DNA of 64,000 nt from Volvox africanus (taxonomy: Eukaryota > Chlorophyta > Chlorophyceae > Chlamydomonadales > Volvocaceae): positions 186,001 through 250,000 of the forward strand of contig BSDZ01000044.1 in the NCBI GenBank assembly GCA_030268105.1, read 5' to 3'. The notes under the pieces are model-generated. The model worked only from the letters and a program-made list of their open reading frames with translations. It was not told the origin of the DNA and ran no database searches. Shown one piece after another: positions 12,601-29,243 of the stretch. Both the position numbers and the translations under genes were made by a program. Numbering within the stretch: position 1 is the stretch's first letter; each line of letters starts with the position of its first letter.

Positions 12601-13411
12601 GCGGGGGCGGGGGCGGGGGCGGGTAAAGGGGATGGGTAAAGGGGAGGGTAGGAGGGTAAGGGTAAGGGTAAGGGTAAGGGTAAGGTGATGGGTAAGGGTA
12701 AGGGTAAGGTGATGGGTAAAGGGAAGGGGCGGCTTGGTGAGGACGTCATTGCGGCAACTTGGTGGGATGACGACTACGCCCCGAAAACGTCAACACATCA
12801 CCGCACCTGCAGGAAGTACCGCCCGTCTGTCCACAACAGTGCCGCATCCATCGTCACCACCACCGTACCTGCCGTGCCGGTGAACCTAAACAAAACACAC
12901 ACGTGTCAGAGAAAACGTGTCAGAGAAGGGAGGGGGGTCATAACAGACTGGTGCATGTGAGTGCCTGCGTACCAGTAAGGAGTATATGTATATGGGGAGG
13001 GTGGGAGGATGACATAACACAGTCGCATCTTCGTGTACACGTTTAGGATAGTTCACTTTTCCGAGCCTTCGTCAGCGGCGGAAGCTTTCTAGCTAACCGG
13101 GTAGGCGAGGGAAGACGTTAGTGGCGGTGGTGAGCCGGTGACAAAAACATTTTCACTCCACACCCGCCATCCCTGCCAACCACATCAAATCTCAACCGCC
13201 AACTGACAACCCACCCAGAAATGTATTCTCGGTACTTGTGACACGCGGGCGGGTATTCGCTCATGTGCGGGTCCTCAGTGGGGACCAGGTAGGCAGCAAC
13301 ACCCCGCCCGTTATCAGCCGATGCCATGGCAGCACGCAGCGCCGCCAGCTTGGCGTCCCCGTCAGCGGCAATGATGGGGACGGTAGTGGTGACGGCGTCG
13401 TTGGCGGCCAT
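6692..13411 (-). CDS. APP1: Xaa-Pro aminopeptidase (aminopeptidase P, M24B), cytosolic APP1/XPNPEP1 type
   Basis: Exons from 5': 13215-13411, 12807-12885, 12520-12582, 11947-12063, 11380-11529, 10663-10981, 10242-10396, 9815-9910, 9432-9490, 9052-9132, 8575-8731, 8160-8309, 7844-7995, 7536-7590, 7139-7237, 6692-6790; 675 aa (human XPNPEP1 is 623). It removes the N-terminal residue from peptides with proline at position 2. All five metal ligands are present: D457 in LLDSGGQY, D468 in GTTDITRT, H531 in HGTGHGVG, E565 in [10 protein letters not shown] and E579 in VRIENL. The two N-terminal creatinase-like domains are present ([22 protein letters not shown]; ending near residue 360). A 50-residue Lys/Ser-rich insert (310-350) is extra relative to human. 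The ATG at 13411 gives a cytosolic form; the frame is open upstream to a good acceptor at 13495. Confidence 0.95.
11676..11760. repeat. AT-rich (TA)n tract in an aminopeptidase intron
   Basis: The tract lies in the intron between exons 11947-12063 and 11380-11529. It contrasts sharply with the GC-rich exons on both sides. Confidence 0.85.
12590..12720. repeat. GGGGGC and GGGTAA simple repeats in an aminopeptidase intron
   Basis: A GGGGGC run (about 12590-12624) begins eight bases beyond the start of exon 12520-12582 and is followed by GGGTAA hexamers (about 12655-12720). On the gene strand these are C-rich and form the polypyrimidine end of the intron. The hexamer is not the algal telomere unit (TTTTAGGG or TTTAGGG). 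Confidence 0.8.
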
Positions 13412-13936
13412 CGTGGTGGCTTGGGTGGGTGGTGTGGCAACGAAAGTGCAAGCAGGATCGGAGGCTGAGGAGCCGGCGTTCAAGTTGCCAAAACCCTAGG
13501 AAGCGGGGAAGGAGGGGCAGGGGGAAAAAAGGGGAGGGGTAGCAACGGTCAGAAACTGGTAATGGGTCAAAAGAGGGGGGAGAGGGGATGGGAAACAGGG
13601 GAAGGTGCAAAATTACAAATGGAGCTGAGTGAGAGTTTTTGGGCGTTGTTGTATACATGTAAAGGGATTTTAAAATCTGGTGAATGAAGGGGCCTTTGTG
13701 TGGCACTATCGGTTGCCATGTAGATGACATACACACACTCCACACAGAGACCACCACCACCACTTCCATCAGCCTCTAACCCTCTGTTTTATTACTTGGG
13801 AAAATCAAGGGCAGGGTTTCCCAACCAGATCACAAAACGAAACCCTCCCATTCGTTAACTTCGCTTGTCTCCCGTCCGCACAAACACCATTGGAAACATC
13901 ACAGCTCGGTTAAAAAAGAATGTCAAGATGACATAC

Positions 13937-14014
13937 TCTCGTTCCCAGCTTGGAGAAGACCGCGGGCGTGAGTAGGCGCGGCAATGCCCGACGAACCACA
14001 GCCGATGTCGACAC
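13937..14014 (-). other. Candidate upstream (targeting-peptide) exon of the aminopeptidase gene
   Basis: On the minus strand an acceptor CTGCAG precedes 26 open codons that end at a GTATGT donor. The exon is phase 0 at both ends. It joins in frame to the extension of exon 1 that starts at 13495, adding 28 codons before the Met at 13411. The peptide is rich in Ser, Thr, Ala, Val and Arg (for example SAVVRRALPRLL) and almost free of acid, as organelle transit peptides are. No starting Met is seen in it, so a further exon would be needed; an ATG at 14404 (MSLRASLAQ) is one possibility with a weak donor. Confidence 0.35.
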
Positions 14015-14870
14015 CTGCAGCGCCACGTACAAGCGAGAGAAGTACCATATTAACGGCAAATCGATGAAACGAACGTAGCAAGGCTATCCATGCAATATGG
14101 CGATTCTAGTTGTGGAAATTACTGGTTGATAGTCCCAAGCCCCCAAACCTATGCGTAAACGATCGCGCACAGCTTTTTGATAAAATGATTGTGGCATATG
14201 GCTTTCTTGCATGCAATTATATCTATATGAGCGACTATGGTCTGGCTTTGTATTAGATGCATAAGAAGAGTGTGCAATTTCCTTGTCACTGATCCGACCC
14301 ACTTCTTTACTGCGCCTGAATTTTGTTCCTGAAACCTTGATAAATTGGAACTTGGACCTAGCACACTGGACTTTGTCCTGAGCAAGCGATGCACGCAGGG
14401 ACATGAGACATCAACACGACAACAACGACGGATTCCTTATATTGAAGTAAGGACATGTAAACAAGATTTGTATGATCCTATCAAGCCTAGCTGGTCCAGC
14501 AACCGAAATAGCGAGTGGCTGCCAGTGTCAACAGCATTAACGGTGTCGTGCAAAAGAACCCTGGCCTTGATTTGTTACATATCAAACGCGAGACAATTTT
14601 CTATATCCTATGCTAATCTCCTTACGCCGTTCATAGGTGACTTGAAAGTATATTTCGTTCTTAGCTGTCAAGTTCTTCGGAACCTGGACAAGTCTTCTCA
14701 CGATTAACTACTTCGCCGAATTGGAAACCCTTGCAGCTTGTTATTTTTTGCTTTATACTGTAACATTTTTAGACGTCGCACGTCACACGCAGAGGTGTGA
14801 CAGCTGCCGGCTACGGCACAGTTGATAGCGCATAGCGAAGCATCGGCGGAGGAGACGACGAGTTGACACC
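14015..14870. other. Divergent intergenic region
   Basis: It separates the 5' end of the aminopeptidase gene (-) from the ATG of the PLAC8 gene (+) and presumably holds both promoters. I see no TATA box or other motif that I would defend. The open frames 14084-14404 (-) and 14345-14707 (+) are not recognised. Confidence 0.5.
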
Positions 14871-17053
14871 ATGGCCAAGCCAGGAGATCAAAGCCTACTT
14901 GAAGTTGACCCAAAGGTGTGAAGTAGGAATTATTGGGGAGAAAAGCAGATGTTGTACTTGCTGGTCAACATGCCATCGAGCCCACTGCCTCTGCAATTGT
15001 GTATCAAATAAAGCATCAAGCAATCCTAAAGAAGTATCCTTGGTATAGATATGCATATACTTGAACCTATACAAAGTGTGCCGTAAATATCTGCTGCTGC
15101 TACCTTCCCATCAAACCTGCAAACTTGCCCCTGGCGATTTGTTCAATCACGTTCAATCAATAAATTCGCAACTATTCATGTAATTGCTTCCCCGAATACC
15201 TTGTCTAGAGTATTCGGCCTCTGAAGGTCTCCTGGAACTCCGGCCTGGGTGATCTATGCGGCGATCCGGGGACCTGCTGCTTCGGCCTACTATGCCTGCC
15301 ATGCCTTTTCGGCAGGTCTGTCATAATCACCGGCCACCATGAAGGGACCGGCGTGAATGCGTAATTGTCGGGTTTGACATTTCCTTTTTGGTTGGGAAGT
15401 TGGAGCTAATGGTCAAGAATGAACTTAGTCGTAGCTGAGAATGCGTTTCTGGATGGGTGCACATGAACGGACGCCTGTAGGTATTTCTGCGGCGCATCGT
15501 GTCCTCCAGCTCCCAACCAGGCCCCATCATTACCACCCATCTCTAGCACTCACCAACCATCTGACCCATATAAATGTATAAAATTTATCTCTGTCTGTTC
15601 TCAGGAATTACGCTCAATTTCGCGGTAATGGCTGCTGCGGCGCCTGCTGCCTGTACTTCTGGTGCCCCTGCTTGGTGCGTGATGTCTAGGGGATTAAAAG
15701 GTCGATCTGGGTCGCAAGGTCGGTAACCCATCATCACGTGCTCGCTTAGTCAAGGCTATAAGACAATTGAAACGCTGTCTGAAGCACATCCTTCTGGAGA
15801 ACGGTTGGGTCGAGATTTTGCGATGTGGGTCAGTAAGTTGGGTTGGGCCACAGAAAGAGGCCCTCGCTAGTTGCTTGGGAACTCAGTGCATCCAAATCCA
15901 AATCCCATTTTCAGCGCTGATCACACAGCCGCTCATCTTCCCTCAGCCTGCACCGGGGGACAGCATTCAGACACACAAGCAGACCGGTGGCACTTCTTAC
16001 CTTTCCAAACCTTGGCCTCGAACAAACTTCCCAGAGCCGCCATTAGCCCGGCTTAGCAACACCCCCACAAGCAACATGCCCGTCAGCAAAAACCACTTTC
16101 TAATGCTGTTTCATTCCTCCGATCCGCTGCCTGTTTCGGTGGTCTGCGTTGTGTCCTGGGGACCTCTTCCCTGACCTCCTTATACGTCGCCCCTTACTCT
16201 TATATTACTCGCGGTCTTTCCTCTCCCCGGGCCCTTCTGCCTCCTTTCGCTGGCGCTTTATGGCGCCTCACATAGGCCTGCTACTTCGCATCCGACCTCC
16301 GGCGCAGCATACGTAAGTCGGCGGTGCTAAAATAAGGAAGTTCTCAGATCATAGCAATCCTCCTCACAAAAGATCACTTCTGAAATTGCCGTGGAGAGGA
16401 TGCGACTGTGCAATATTTAAGAGGGGATTTGAGAACAATGGACCCAGTCACAGAAAACCGAAAGGAACCCATGTTTCCTCCGCACTCACTATTGGAGTGG
16501 TAACCGGGGTGCGGCAAATAAACCGAAGGAAAGTTGACTTCCTGTACCCGATCATTAAAACCTCCCCCGGGTTGGTTTGGGGCACAGGTGACAAGTATAA
16601 TCTTCTTCCCGAGCCTTGCAATGACTTCACTGTGCATTGCTTCTGTTCACCGTGCGCATTGTGCCAGGTATGTGAATGTGGGTGGAGTGGGGAAGGAAGG
16701 GGGAAGAAGGGTACGATGAAATATCGAAGAGACGTTGTAGGCGTGTTTTTGTTTTTGATACATCGTATCTGACTGACCCTGCGGCTGGTGCGCGCGCGTG
16801 TGTGGGATAGGGGGGTCGGCTTCACCCTTGGCCACTACCTGGCAGTCCCTGCCTTCCCCGGTTTCGGGGCACCATCATCCGTGTATGTATTACAACCCAG
16901 TGCCAGTTCCGATTAGATATGGAATCGATTGTTTGTTTCTCTGTATTCTCTGTAAGAAAGGTACTGGCCCCTGCTGCCGCTGCTGCCTCTCTACAGGAAT
17001 CCAGGGAAATGCGATACTATGATCAAGACGTCAATCCGGCGAAGCCGCAGTAG
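14871..17053 (+). CDS. PLAC8 domain Cys-rich membrane protein (plant cadmium resistance/FW2.2-like family)
   Basis: Six short exons, all phase-consistent: 14871-14915, 15209-15315, 15605-15674, 16276-16312, 16588-16667, 16997-17053; 131 aa, the usual length for the family. The start MAKPGDQSLLE is followed by the PLAC8 signature: WNSGLGDLCGDPGTCC, then LPCLFGRNYA, then the membrane motif CCLYFWCPCL (CCxxxxCPC), then the basic loop DLRRSIRDKY, then HCFCSPCALCQESRE and a short tail ending NPAKPQ. Plant relatives sit in the plasma membrane and affect cadmium or calcium fluxes and organ size; the role here is unknown. Every exon is under 110 bp and most coding segments are too short to stand out as open frames. 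Intron 5 carries a copy of a dispersed repeat (16797-16890). Confidence 0.92.
16797..16890 (+). repeat. Dispersed repeat, family A, right part
   Basis: About 90 bp that match 19570-19662 with a few substitutions. They share GGATAGGGGGG, then CCTTGGCCACTACCTGGCAG, then TTTCGGGGCACC. The copy lies in intron 5 of the PLAC8 gene. Confidence 0.8.
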
Positions 17054-17454
17054 CTGCGACGACCGGAGGACCTGTTGCGGAATCACCCACCTGATGTATG
17101 ATTTTTTGTTTCTTAATACTTTCCCTCACGTGTGCGCGCGTCCCTCTGCCCGGGTCCCTTGCCTATCGCTACCTCGCATTTTGTCACTAAGACAGACTGG
17201 TCGTTACAATGCGCTGGTATTTTTGGGCAACGCATACAGTGCTTGTGGGTTGCGGATACATTGACCAGATAGATAACGTGACATACTATTTACCTGCCGA
17301 TAAGCGACTCAGGTCGCGTGCTTTGCGAGGTGAGGATTTTAGACCAGCGTCAGTCCAATCGTCATTCGGGCGTGTGATTGCATGGGGAACGGCGATAAGA
17401 TGCTTTTATCTTTTAAAACAATTCGGTGAAATGAAGGGTTTTGTCAAGGCGTCT

Positions 17455-17459
17455 TGTAA
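17455..17459 (+). terminator. TGTAA poly(A) signal, PLAC8 gene
   Basis: First TGTAA after the stop at 17053. It implies a 3' UTR of about 0.4 kb that covers the open frame at 17209-17490. Confidence 0.5.
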
Positions 17460-19477
17460 TGCACTTGTTAGGGATCGTCTATATCCATAATGTTATGCGA
17501 TAAGGCCGTAGTCAGGTGTGGTTGCGATCAGGCGCTAACCTGTTGAGGAAATGACGACAAAACTGCAAGGATGTGGGGGTGAATGTGTTAACTAATAACT
17601 TCGATGTCGGTGGTGGTACTATTAACATTTTTTGGCTCGACTCTAAAAAATAAGAGTAGTATACTCTGAAACATATGCATGAATCTTCCTCAGGCTGTCT
17701 TAGGACAATCTTGGAACTTCTAGAATACAATCGTACCGTCATCAGAGGAGATCTGAGGGTCACTCTCTATCTGGAATCCTACATGTACAATGAATTGCGG
17801 GACCGTCCTAGGCACATAGATATCAAGGTTCTACGTTTCAAGTATAAATGTTACGAAAACCTTCTGTTGAGAAGATTAGCGGATGTGGGACAATAATGTA
17901 ATTCAAGCTGATGCAGTTAGAACTGTGGTTAGTTACAAAGGAGTGAAGCAAAACAAAACGTTTTGTCCCGTGTTATCGCAACACCTCTAAGCTGTACATT
18001 ACACGATGTTTGGTGTGATGATCGGGCGCACGGCTTTACAAGTATTTTTTGCAAAAACTTACCGCAGGCTGTATGTACAGCTAACCCACTACCGGCGCGT
18101 AATAACGACCAGGAATAGAATAGTTGTTGGAAGTCTCTCAGGAGACCGTTTCTAGACATATTCGTTACTAAACTGATATGGGGTTTCTGAATTGTTGTTT
18201 AATAGTTGTCTAGTAAGGGACAAAACACACCGTTCAAAATCGGGGTGGTTGGGCGAACGAACTTAGGTGCTAATGCTCTTAAGGTGCTAATGCTCTTCAG
18301 GGTTGGTCCCAGGCGAGGCAGAGTTTCAATCCTGTCCAATTGCCCTCCTGGTGGGGGATGGGGGACGGTGGCCCCCGCCAAGGATGGGAGGATGGCTGAC
18401 CAGTACCCGGCCCCAGGATCGGGGGATGGGAACCCCTTGGCAACCCTCCTGCTCCGAGCACAGCGGCTCGGGGCCAAAGGGTACCGCAAAGAAATGAAAG
18501 GAAAGAAGGAAGCAAAGGAAGGACCTTAACTGGTGAGTTTGCTATTCGCACATGACATGAACAAGTTGTGATAATGCCATCATCACAATAACACGCCTTA
18601 CTTGCAGGTTTATTCGGCTGGATTCCGTTTTAGGAGTACGTTATATCGGTTGGCCGTTGCTCATATTTGACTAGGCGAGGGAGCCCAGCGTGCCCCTCCA
18701 TGCTATGCATGGTGGAGGTAGACAGATAGAGGGACTCCCGCCCTTTGCAGCCTCATCGCATGCATCTATTTATCACCCCAATTGATGCCCTCAGCATCTA
18801 CATACCTGGCTAGTCGATGGCGGCTGGGTTCCACGCTCTCGCTCGCAAGACATCGCGCGCACTGCTGAGGTTTTATGTGTGTACACATGCGGGTGCGTGC
18901 CAGGTGCGTTTTACGTATGTGGCACCCACTGAATGCAGCAGGTCGATTGGCTGATTGATTGGTTGATAGGTTGGTTAGGTGATTGCTGTTCGCGCTTTGA
19001 TGGAACGGATGGCTCATTGATACACTACTAAGAAATTGATGGTCGCTGTTTCTTGTTGATTAGATCTCGCATATGGATTATAAGAAAGCGAGAAAGAGAT
19101 AAATAATTTTGAATTTGTAACTTGATGTCCTCATAACCCGCCGACAGCCCCATACACGCACGGCTGTATTACACATATATTGTATATATTGTTTGCAGCC
19201 ATTCCCCTGTCGCTGTACGCTCGCACTGTCTACTATATATGTCCACAGCAAGCGCGATATGGAACGCGTTTGCTCGGCCAATGTATGATGAGATAGCATC
19301 ATTAAATGAAACGGTACGTCCGTATGTATACAGTGTATGCATGCATGTATCATCATAGATTGTGTAACAGCATACCTGATGACTTGGGAGATTGTAGGAT
19401 GATGACGTAGTAATTTGTTTGCTGGTAGCTTGTTATTGTTGTAAGGCCGCATTGTTGCTTGGTTGGGTTAGGGTGAT

Positions 19478-19662
19478 ACACTGTGGTTGGGCGGCTTGCC
19501 CTGAAAGGACAAGCAGCTACCAGGGGGCCCTGACCGGGCTGAACCACAGCGCAGGGGGGAACATGCGGTATGTGTGTGGGATAGGGGGGCTTTGCTTTAC
19601 CCTTGGCCACTACCTGGCAGTCCCTACCTTGCCCTGTATTTCGGGGCACCCTCATCCGTTCG
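19478..19662 (+). repeat. Dispersed repeat, family A, longest copy
   Basis: The left part (about 19478-19560) matches 48490-48580 in inverted orientation. The right part (about 19570-19662) matches 16797-16890. This copy therefore bridges the two partial copies and defines an element of at least 185 bp. No coding capacity is seen. Confidence 0.8.
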
Positions 19663-20239
19663 CAACTAGGGATTTTGACTGCTCCGAAATCAGTGATGTT
19701 CCGGTAGGTAGGTAGTTCAGCACCCACCGCCAGCATCCAGTGGAATCTGCCGGATCAACGGCGGCCTCATCACCTCCACTCCTGGTCGGCCCGCAAGTCA
19801 CTAGTACCGGGGTCCTCATCGTCCATCAACATCGGGCGGGGGCACATCCACCCTCCCAACTAGTGGAGGTGTACTTTACGACCATTACATCTGTGTTTGT
19901 ACGGGGTCGTCACGCAGAGCGAGCTGCTGTACATACAAAGGGAAACTTATTACATTACGCAGCTTATGTTGAGGCCCAGCAGACAGCGAGCATAAAAGAA
20001 TTTGTTCTCGTACATCAGAGGACTTGATATATATCCCTCGCTCTCCTCAATTATTTGTCCCGTCCCTCCCTGGACGCGGACGCTCGTCACCGCCGATTGG
20101 ATTACAGCAGACAGAGTAGCAGCAGCAGCAGCAGCCAGGTGTATGGGCCTTGTGTCGCCCCATAGCAAGCAACGAGCATGTAGGTGGCAGATTGCTCAAC
20201 AACCTACAGCCTCGTTGACAGATACACCCAATCATAGCA

Positions 20240-20244
20240 TTACA
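20240..20244 (-). terminator. TGTAA poly(A) signal, OYE gene
   Basis: First minus-strand TGTAA (TTACA on +) beyond the stop at 20741, implying a 3' UTR of about 0.5 kb. Confidence 0.5.
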
Positions 20245-20740
20245 GCATCTTACGATATATAGCGACGGCTAAACTGGTCTGAACTGCTGGATTTGAAACA
20301 CACCGTACATACGATCTCCCAAAAAGCGAGCGAGCGAGCGAAGGAAAGATACATATCGACAGAGACGGTGCTGTATGTCGTGCCGTATACGAAATACGGC
20401 AGGCCCCCGCACGAGCAGCAAGCCAGATAGTGTTCACTAAAACTGATATGTGCATGCCGGGCTCAAATTTCATCATGTGCGTGCGCATGGGTACAAAGAA
20501 TGCCGATTGAAGCAGTACATGTACTGCACGTACTGCTGCTGAGGCATGTCAAAAAGTCGTATTGAGGGGCATCACAGCGTATTAGGTTAAACCTTAAGTT
20601 AAAACATACGACACTGCTGCTCACATGTGCTTCTGGAAACCCAGCCATGCGACCGACCCATGGGCCACGATTCACGCATGGGACACCGATCCATGGGACG
20701 ACCAAAGATCCGTCATTGCGACATGGGCCCTATCGCGATC

Positions 20741-25575
<4,835 letters not shown>

Positions 25576-28171
25576 CAGCGGAGATAGGGATCCAGCCCTG
25601 TGGCAGCCACAGATAGCACCACCATAAACACCACCACAACCACTATCATTTTCAGCATCATTGCCGTCCCGCACTATCAGCAGCAGGAGAAGGAGCAATC
25701 TCAGGATTATGAGCGACTTTATGTTTGATAAATGCACACATGCGTAACATAAACGCTGATGAATTCGGCTAGATTCGGCTGTTGGTGCTGCATGTCCTGG
25801 CAGGACAGCTCGTGGATAAGGAAGCCGGATAACAAACCAGGTTGTAAATATCATATCCTGGTAAACGGTTTTCGACACCTTAATATTGCGACCCCTGTGT
25901 ATCCCCATAGGGTGCATGGCCATGTCTGGTCACCTGTCCGTGTTCGTTCCAGCAGCTGCTGCCATCGCCCGAAGTTGGGAGGAAAAGCGATTGTTGTTGA
26001 AAACCTGAGCAACCAGCAGCAGTATCGCTAGCTGATTGAGGAAGTGACGAAAATGGTGCACAGAGACGGTCTCACTTACCTTTTGCACGAGCTGTACCCT
26101 GGTTGCATAAGCAAACCTCAGCATTCACAGATGTCGAGTGTTCCTACGCCTTAGTGCGAGTAAACGTTGAAGAAACGTTCCCTTAAACTCTTGTCTACCG
26201 AAAGGATCACTTTACGTCCGCACTTCTGTGGGCGTTCACGTTTGACAAAATGAAGGGAATGTTACTCCTATCCTGGTGGGCTAAGACATATAAGTTATCA
26301 GGTACTGGAAAGAGATGACAGTCGTTGGTGTGAGCATGACAGGTTTGTCGTATTGATTACTTTCGGTTGATTCACATGCAAACTTTATAACATTGCAGGA
26401 AGTTATCAGTCCCTAACCTTTAAACCCTAAACAGACCATAATGCAAGCGTTCAGGCGTGAGGAAATACCCCCAAAATAGTCATCCGGATTATAGGAACGT
26501 TAGCCGCCGGGTGGATAATGTGCCTAAGAGAAGAATACCAAGAATGAAAAAAAGAGCTCTTCAAACTGGATGCTCGAAGTTAGTATTAAACATAGCACAT
26601 TGCTCTGGGCTACCGTGATGCAGGCACTTTCACCTTACAAGTGCACGTATGCCTCAAATGTATGGCAATATGGCCTGGAGCACTTGACCAATAATGCCTA
26701 GCTACTGCGCAGTCAACCTAGATCAGGACTTGCTGGCAACGTCATATGGGCACGTGGCCTAACCGTTGATGGCCCGACATGGCGCTGCAGGTTCCAGGGC
26801 CTCACACATTGTCTCAGCCCTTACCAGTTCCGCCTTACCTAGCTTTAGCGCTGTAGTAGGATTAATGTTTTGCAAAAGGGCGCAAAATACATCGCTCTTC
26901 CATACGGACCAAAATCGCCCGCTGATTCCTGCGTTGAATCGCCTAGGAAGTGGCCACATTTGGCAATGGCACACTCCTGGTGATACAGACATCTAATTCT
27001 TTCTAAATTAGCTTCAGCAATTGGCCAGACCTAACATCGTACCTATTTCTTGTCGCACTCCACGGGAGCCAGTTCGACTAAATTTTTTACTTACATGCGC
27101 GACCAGAAATTGGCCGCACAGAGCGCGGAGCGGCACCTGCCCGCCCAGGGGTATGTGCCCGCCTACACCGCAAGCAGCCCTTCTACTGCTTCCATGCAGT
27201 CTGTTACGTTGGGATCTAGGATGGCGCTTCACTGATGAGGCTGTTCTTTCAAATGCCGGCAAAACCCGGGGTGACCTCTTGCAAAAACCAGACCGTTTCT
27301 GCCGTTTTCTCCGGATCGATGCAAGTGCACCGGGTTACGCCCAGCAGCGAACTGGGTTGCTTTTCCAGGTCTCATTGCAACCGTCTTCGACATCAAAAGG
27401 GAAGGTTTCAATTCCATTTGTGGGTATTCACTTGTTCTATTGACATTCCAATTATATTTCTCTTCTCAATGATTGAAAGTAACCGATCGAGTATAAGCGC
27501 GTACCTTCACCTTCATCTTTACCGATGCGCCCCTGGCAGCTCTTTGCACCAAACGCGCGTTAGCGATGAATCGATGGTTAACATTTGCAGGTAAGGCGAT
27601 AGCAGCTGCATACCGTCCCCCCTTCCCCTCCTTCGCGTCGTTTTCCACGAAAGGTCATATGCGTGCACACCGCCGCATAACCTATGATAAAACACAGCAC
27701 AGCCAGCGCCTTGCTTGTCCGAGAGCAATGCGCTGGCTCATCGAGGCAGTTCAGTTTTCCAAGTGTGTGGAGGCTCCGTCGCCATTCTCCATCGCCCCAG
27801 CATCACCCAACATCAAGGCCGGTGCCCCTTTGGCATCCACACGAACCACTTATGTTTATCATCGGACGGAACCTTCAGATCCGCTGTCCGTATGGCCGTC
27901 GGTGAAACACTGCCTTCTTCGCGCTCTGCCAGTATATCAGCGCTAAGCACACACTATGACGGGGAGAAAATACACGAAGTGAGCTACTCTTTACGGATGA
28001 ACGTTGCCAACGCGTAATATAACCATGCCGAGTTGCGGAAACGCACCCACGCACCTTCCCGCACAACCCACAGCCCAGACTTAGGGTGTGATTTTCTGAT
28101 CTCTGGCCCTTGGCGTATGCCATTGGTGCGAGCAGTGACCTCCCTTCAACCTAAGATTCGTTCGCCGTCCA
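25576..28171. other. Intergenic region without a recognised gene
   Basis: I see no supported gene. A GACA/GATA tract (25382-25420) is inside OYE intron 1 just outside this stretch. Open frames on both strands at 27235-27594, 27566-27946 and 27466-27648 overlap one another and have no recognised motif. A good donor (GCAG then GTAAGG) at 27590 hints at an exon that I could not extend. Confidence 0.4.
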
Positions 28172-28466
28172 ACCATCCATCCATCCATCCATTCCTCCAT
28201 TCCTCCATTCACCCATCCATTCCTCCATCCATCCATTCCTCCATTCCTCCATTCACCCATCCATTCCTCCATCCATCCATTCCTCCATTCACCCATCCAT
28301 TCCTCCATCCATCCATTCCTCCATTCCTCCATTCACCCATCCATTCCTCCATCCATCCATTCCTCCATTCCTCCATTCACCCATCCATTCCTCCATCCAT
28401 CCATTCCTCCATTCCTCCATTCACCCATCCATTCCTCCATCCATCCATTCCTCCATTCATCCATCA
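28172..28466. repeat. CCATTC-based minisatellite with higher-order units
   Basis: Blocks of CCATTCCTCCATCCAT, CCATTCCT and CCATTCACCCAT alternate in a semi-regular higher-order pattern of roughly 40-50 bp. The open frames on both strands (for example a Trp/Asn/Glu/Met repeat peptide on -) are by-products of the repeat. Confidence 0.9.
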
Positions 28467-28976
28467 ACATATCCACTAGCGCATTCATTCGCACTGCAAA
28501 TTCCCACCTCGATGTGCAATGTGACACAGTTCCGCACCCTCATCATCCCATAAGCAACAAGGCTACACGCACATACGCACATACGCACCATTTTAAAGAA
28601 AAAGAAAGTACATTATAAGTATTGGGCTGGTAGTGATGAGAGCAGGTGAACAGCAGCGCAGCATAGCAAGGCACAACACAACACACGCGACACAGTCATC
28701 AAGCCGGGGAAGCAGCTTGCAAAAGAACTTTGCACCGCTAGCATCAGGCAAGTTTTTGCTTTCTAGACACCTTTTTTCACCACACTGCCATACCGTGATG
28801 AGAGCGGGCATACGCTCCACAACTGGAAAGCACCCACAGCCTCGCTGAGCAGCTACAGCGGGTCACTGTACCTGACCAGCATCAGGCCCAGATAGGTAGA
28901 TTGAGAGATAGATAACGCATATACACGATACGATACATACACATACGAAATGCACATACACACGCATACAGGCTAC
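28467..28976. other. Unassigned stretch
   Basis: No gene is called. A minus-strand frame (28593-28820) ends in a hydrophobic run and could be a terminal exon, but its phase does not match the candidate exon at 28977-29243. Confidence 0.3.
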
Positions 28977-29243
28977 CTCAGTGGAAGAGATGAGTGAAAG
29001 ATGCACCCAGGCCACCGCCTTGACCACGGCCACAGCCAAGCCCAGACATACCATCACCACCATCACCACCATCACCACCACCGCCACCGCAACACCCCAT
29101 AACACACTGGGGGAATCAGGGACCGCCTTCAATGTTGCCACCGGCACCGAGACTGCAACACCTTCATAGTCTGCACGCGGTGATGATACCGTGTCAGCCA
29201 CTGCCGTTGCTGCTGCTGCTGTGCCCGAGACAGTGGAGTTGAC
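28977..29243 (-). other. Candidate internal exon with a long hydrophobic segment
   Basis: Eighty-nine codons run without a stop from an acceptor TTTTAG to a donor GTAGCC. The peptide starts VNSTVSGTAAAA and carries a run of about 30 mostly Val, Ala and Met residues (from VLWGVAVAV), as in a membrane span. It could belong to the same gene as the chain at 32040-33782, but I found no continuous chain between them. Confidence 0.3.

Larger units (their letters stand above)
17054..20740. other. Intergenic region between PLAC8 and OYE genes (tail to tail)
   Basis: No convincing gene. It holds the PLAC8 3' UTR (to about 17470), an AT-rich part (17.5-18.2 kb), a GC-rich block at 18290-18530 with a 107-codon open frame (18206-18529) ending in Lys/Glu-rich codons that looks like transposon debris, a family A repeat, and the OYE 3' UTR. 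A 73-codon frame at 17675-17896 has protein-like composition but no recognised motif. Confidence 0.5.

Noticed and set aside
12639..12720. GGGTAA hexamers as an interstitial telomere
   Set aside because: The unit is not an algal telomere sequence (TTTTAGGG or TTTAGGG) and lies inside an intron as ordinary simple repeat.
17209..17490. 93-codon plus ORF after the PLAC8 gene
   Set aside because: It lies between the PLAC8 stop and its first TGTAA, so it is more likely 3' UTR; no motif is recognised.
27466..27946. Overlapping protein-like frames on both strands
   Set aside because: Both strands are open with no recognised motif and no second exon could be joined, so I did not call a gene.
28081..28527. 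ORFs encoding Trp/Asn/Glu/Met or Pro/Ser/His/Ile repeat peptides
   Set aside because: They are translations of the CCATTC minisatellite on both strands, with no start context or other support.
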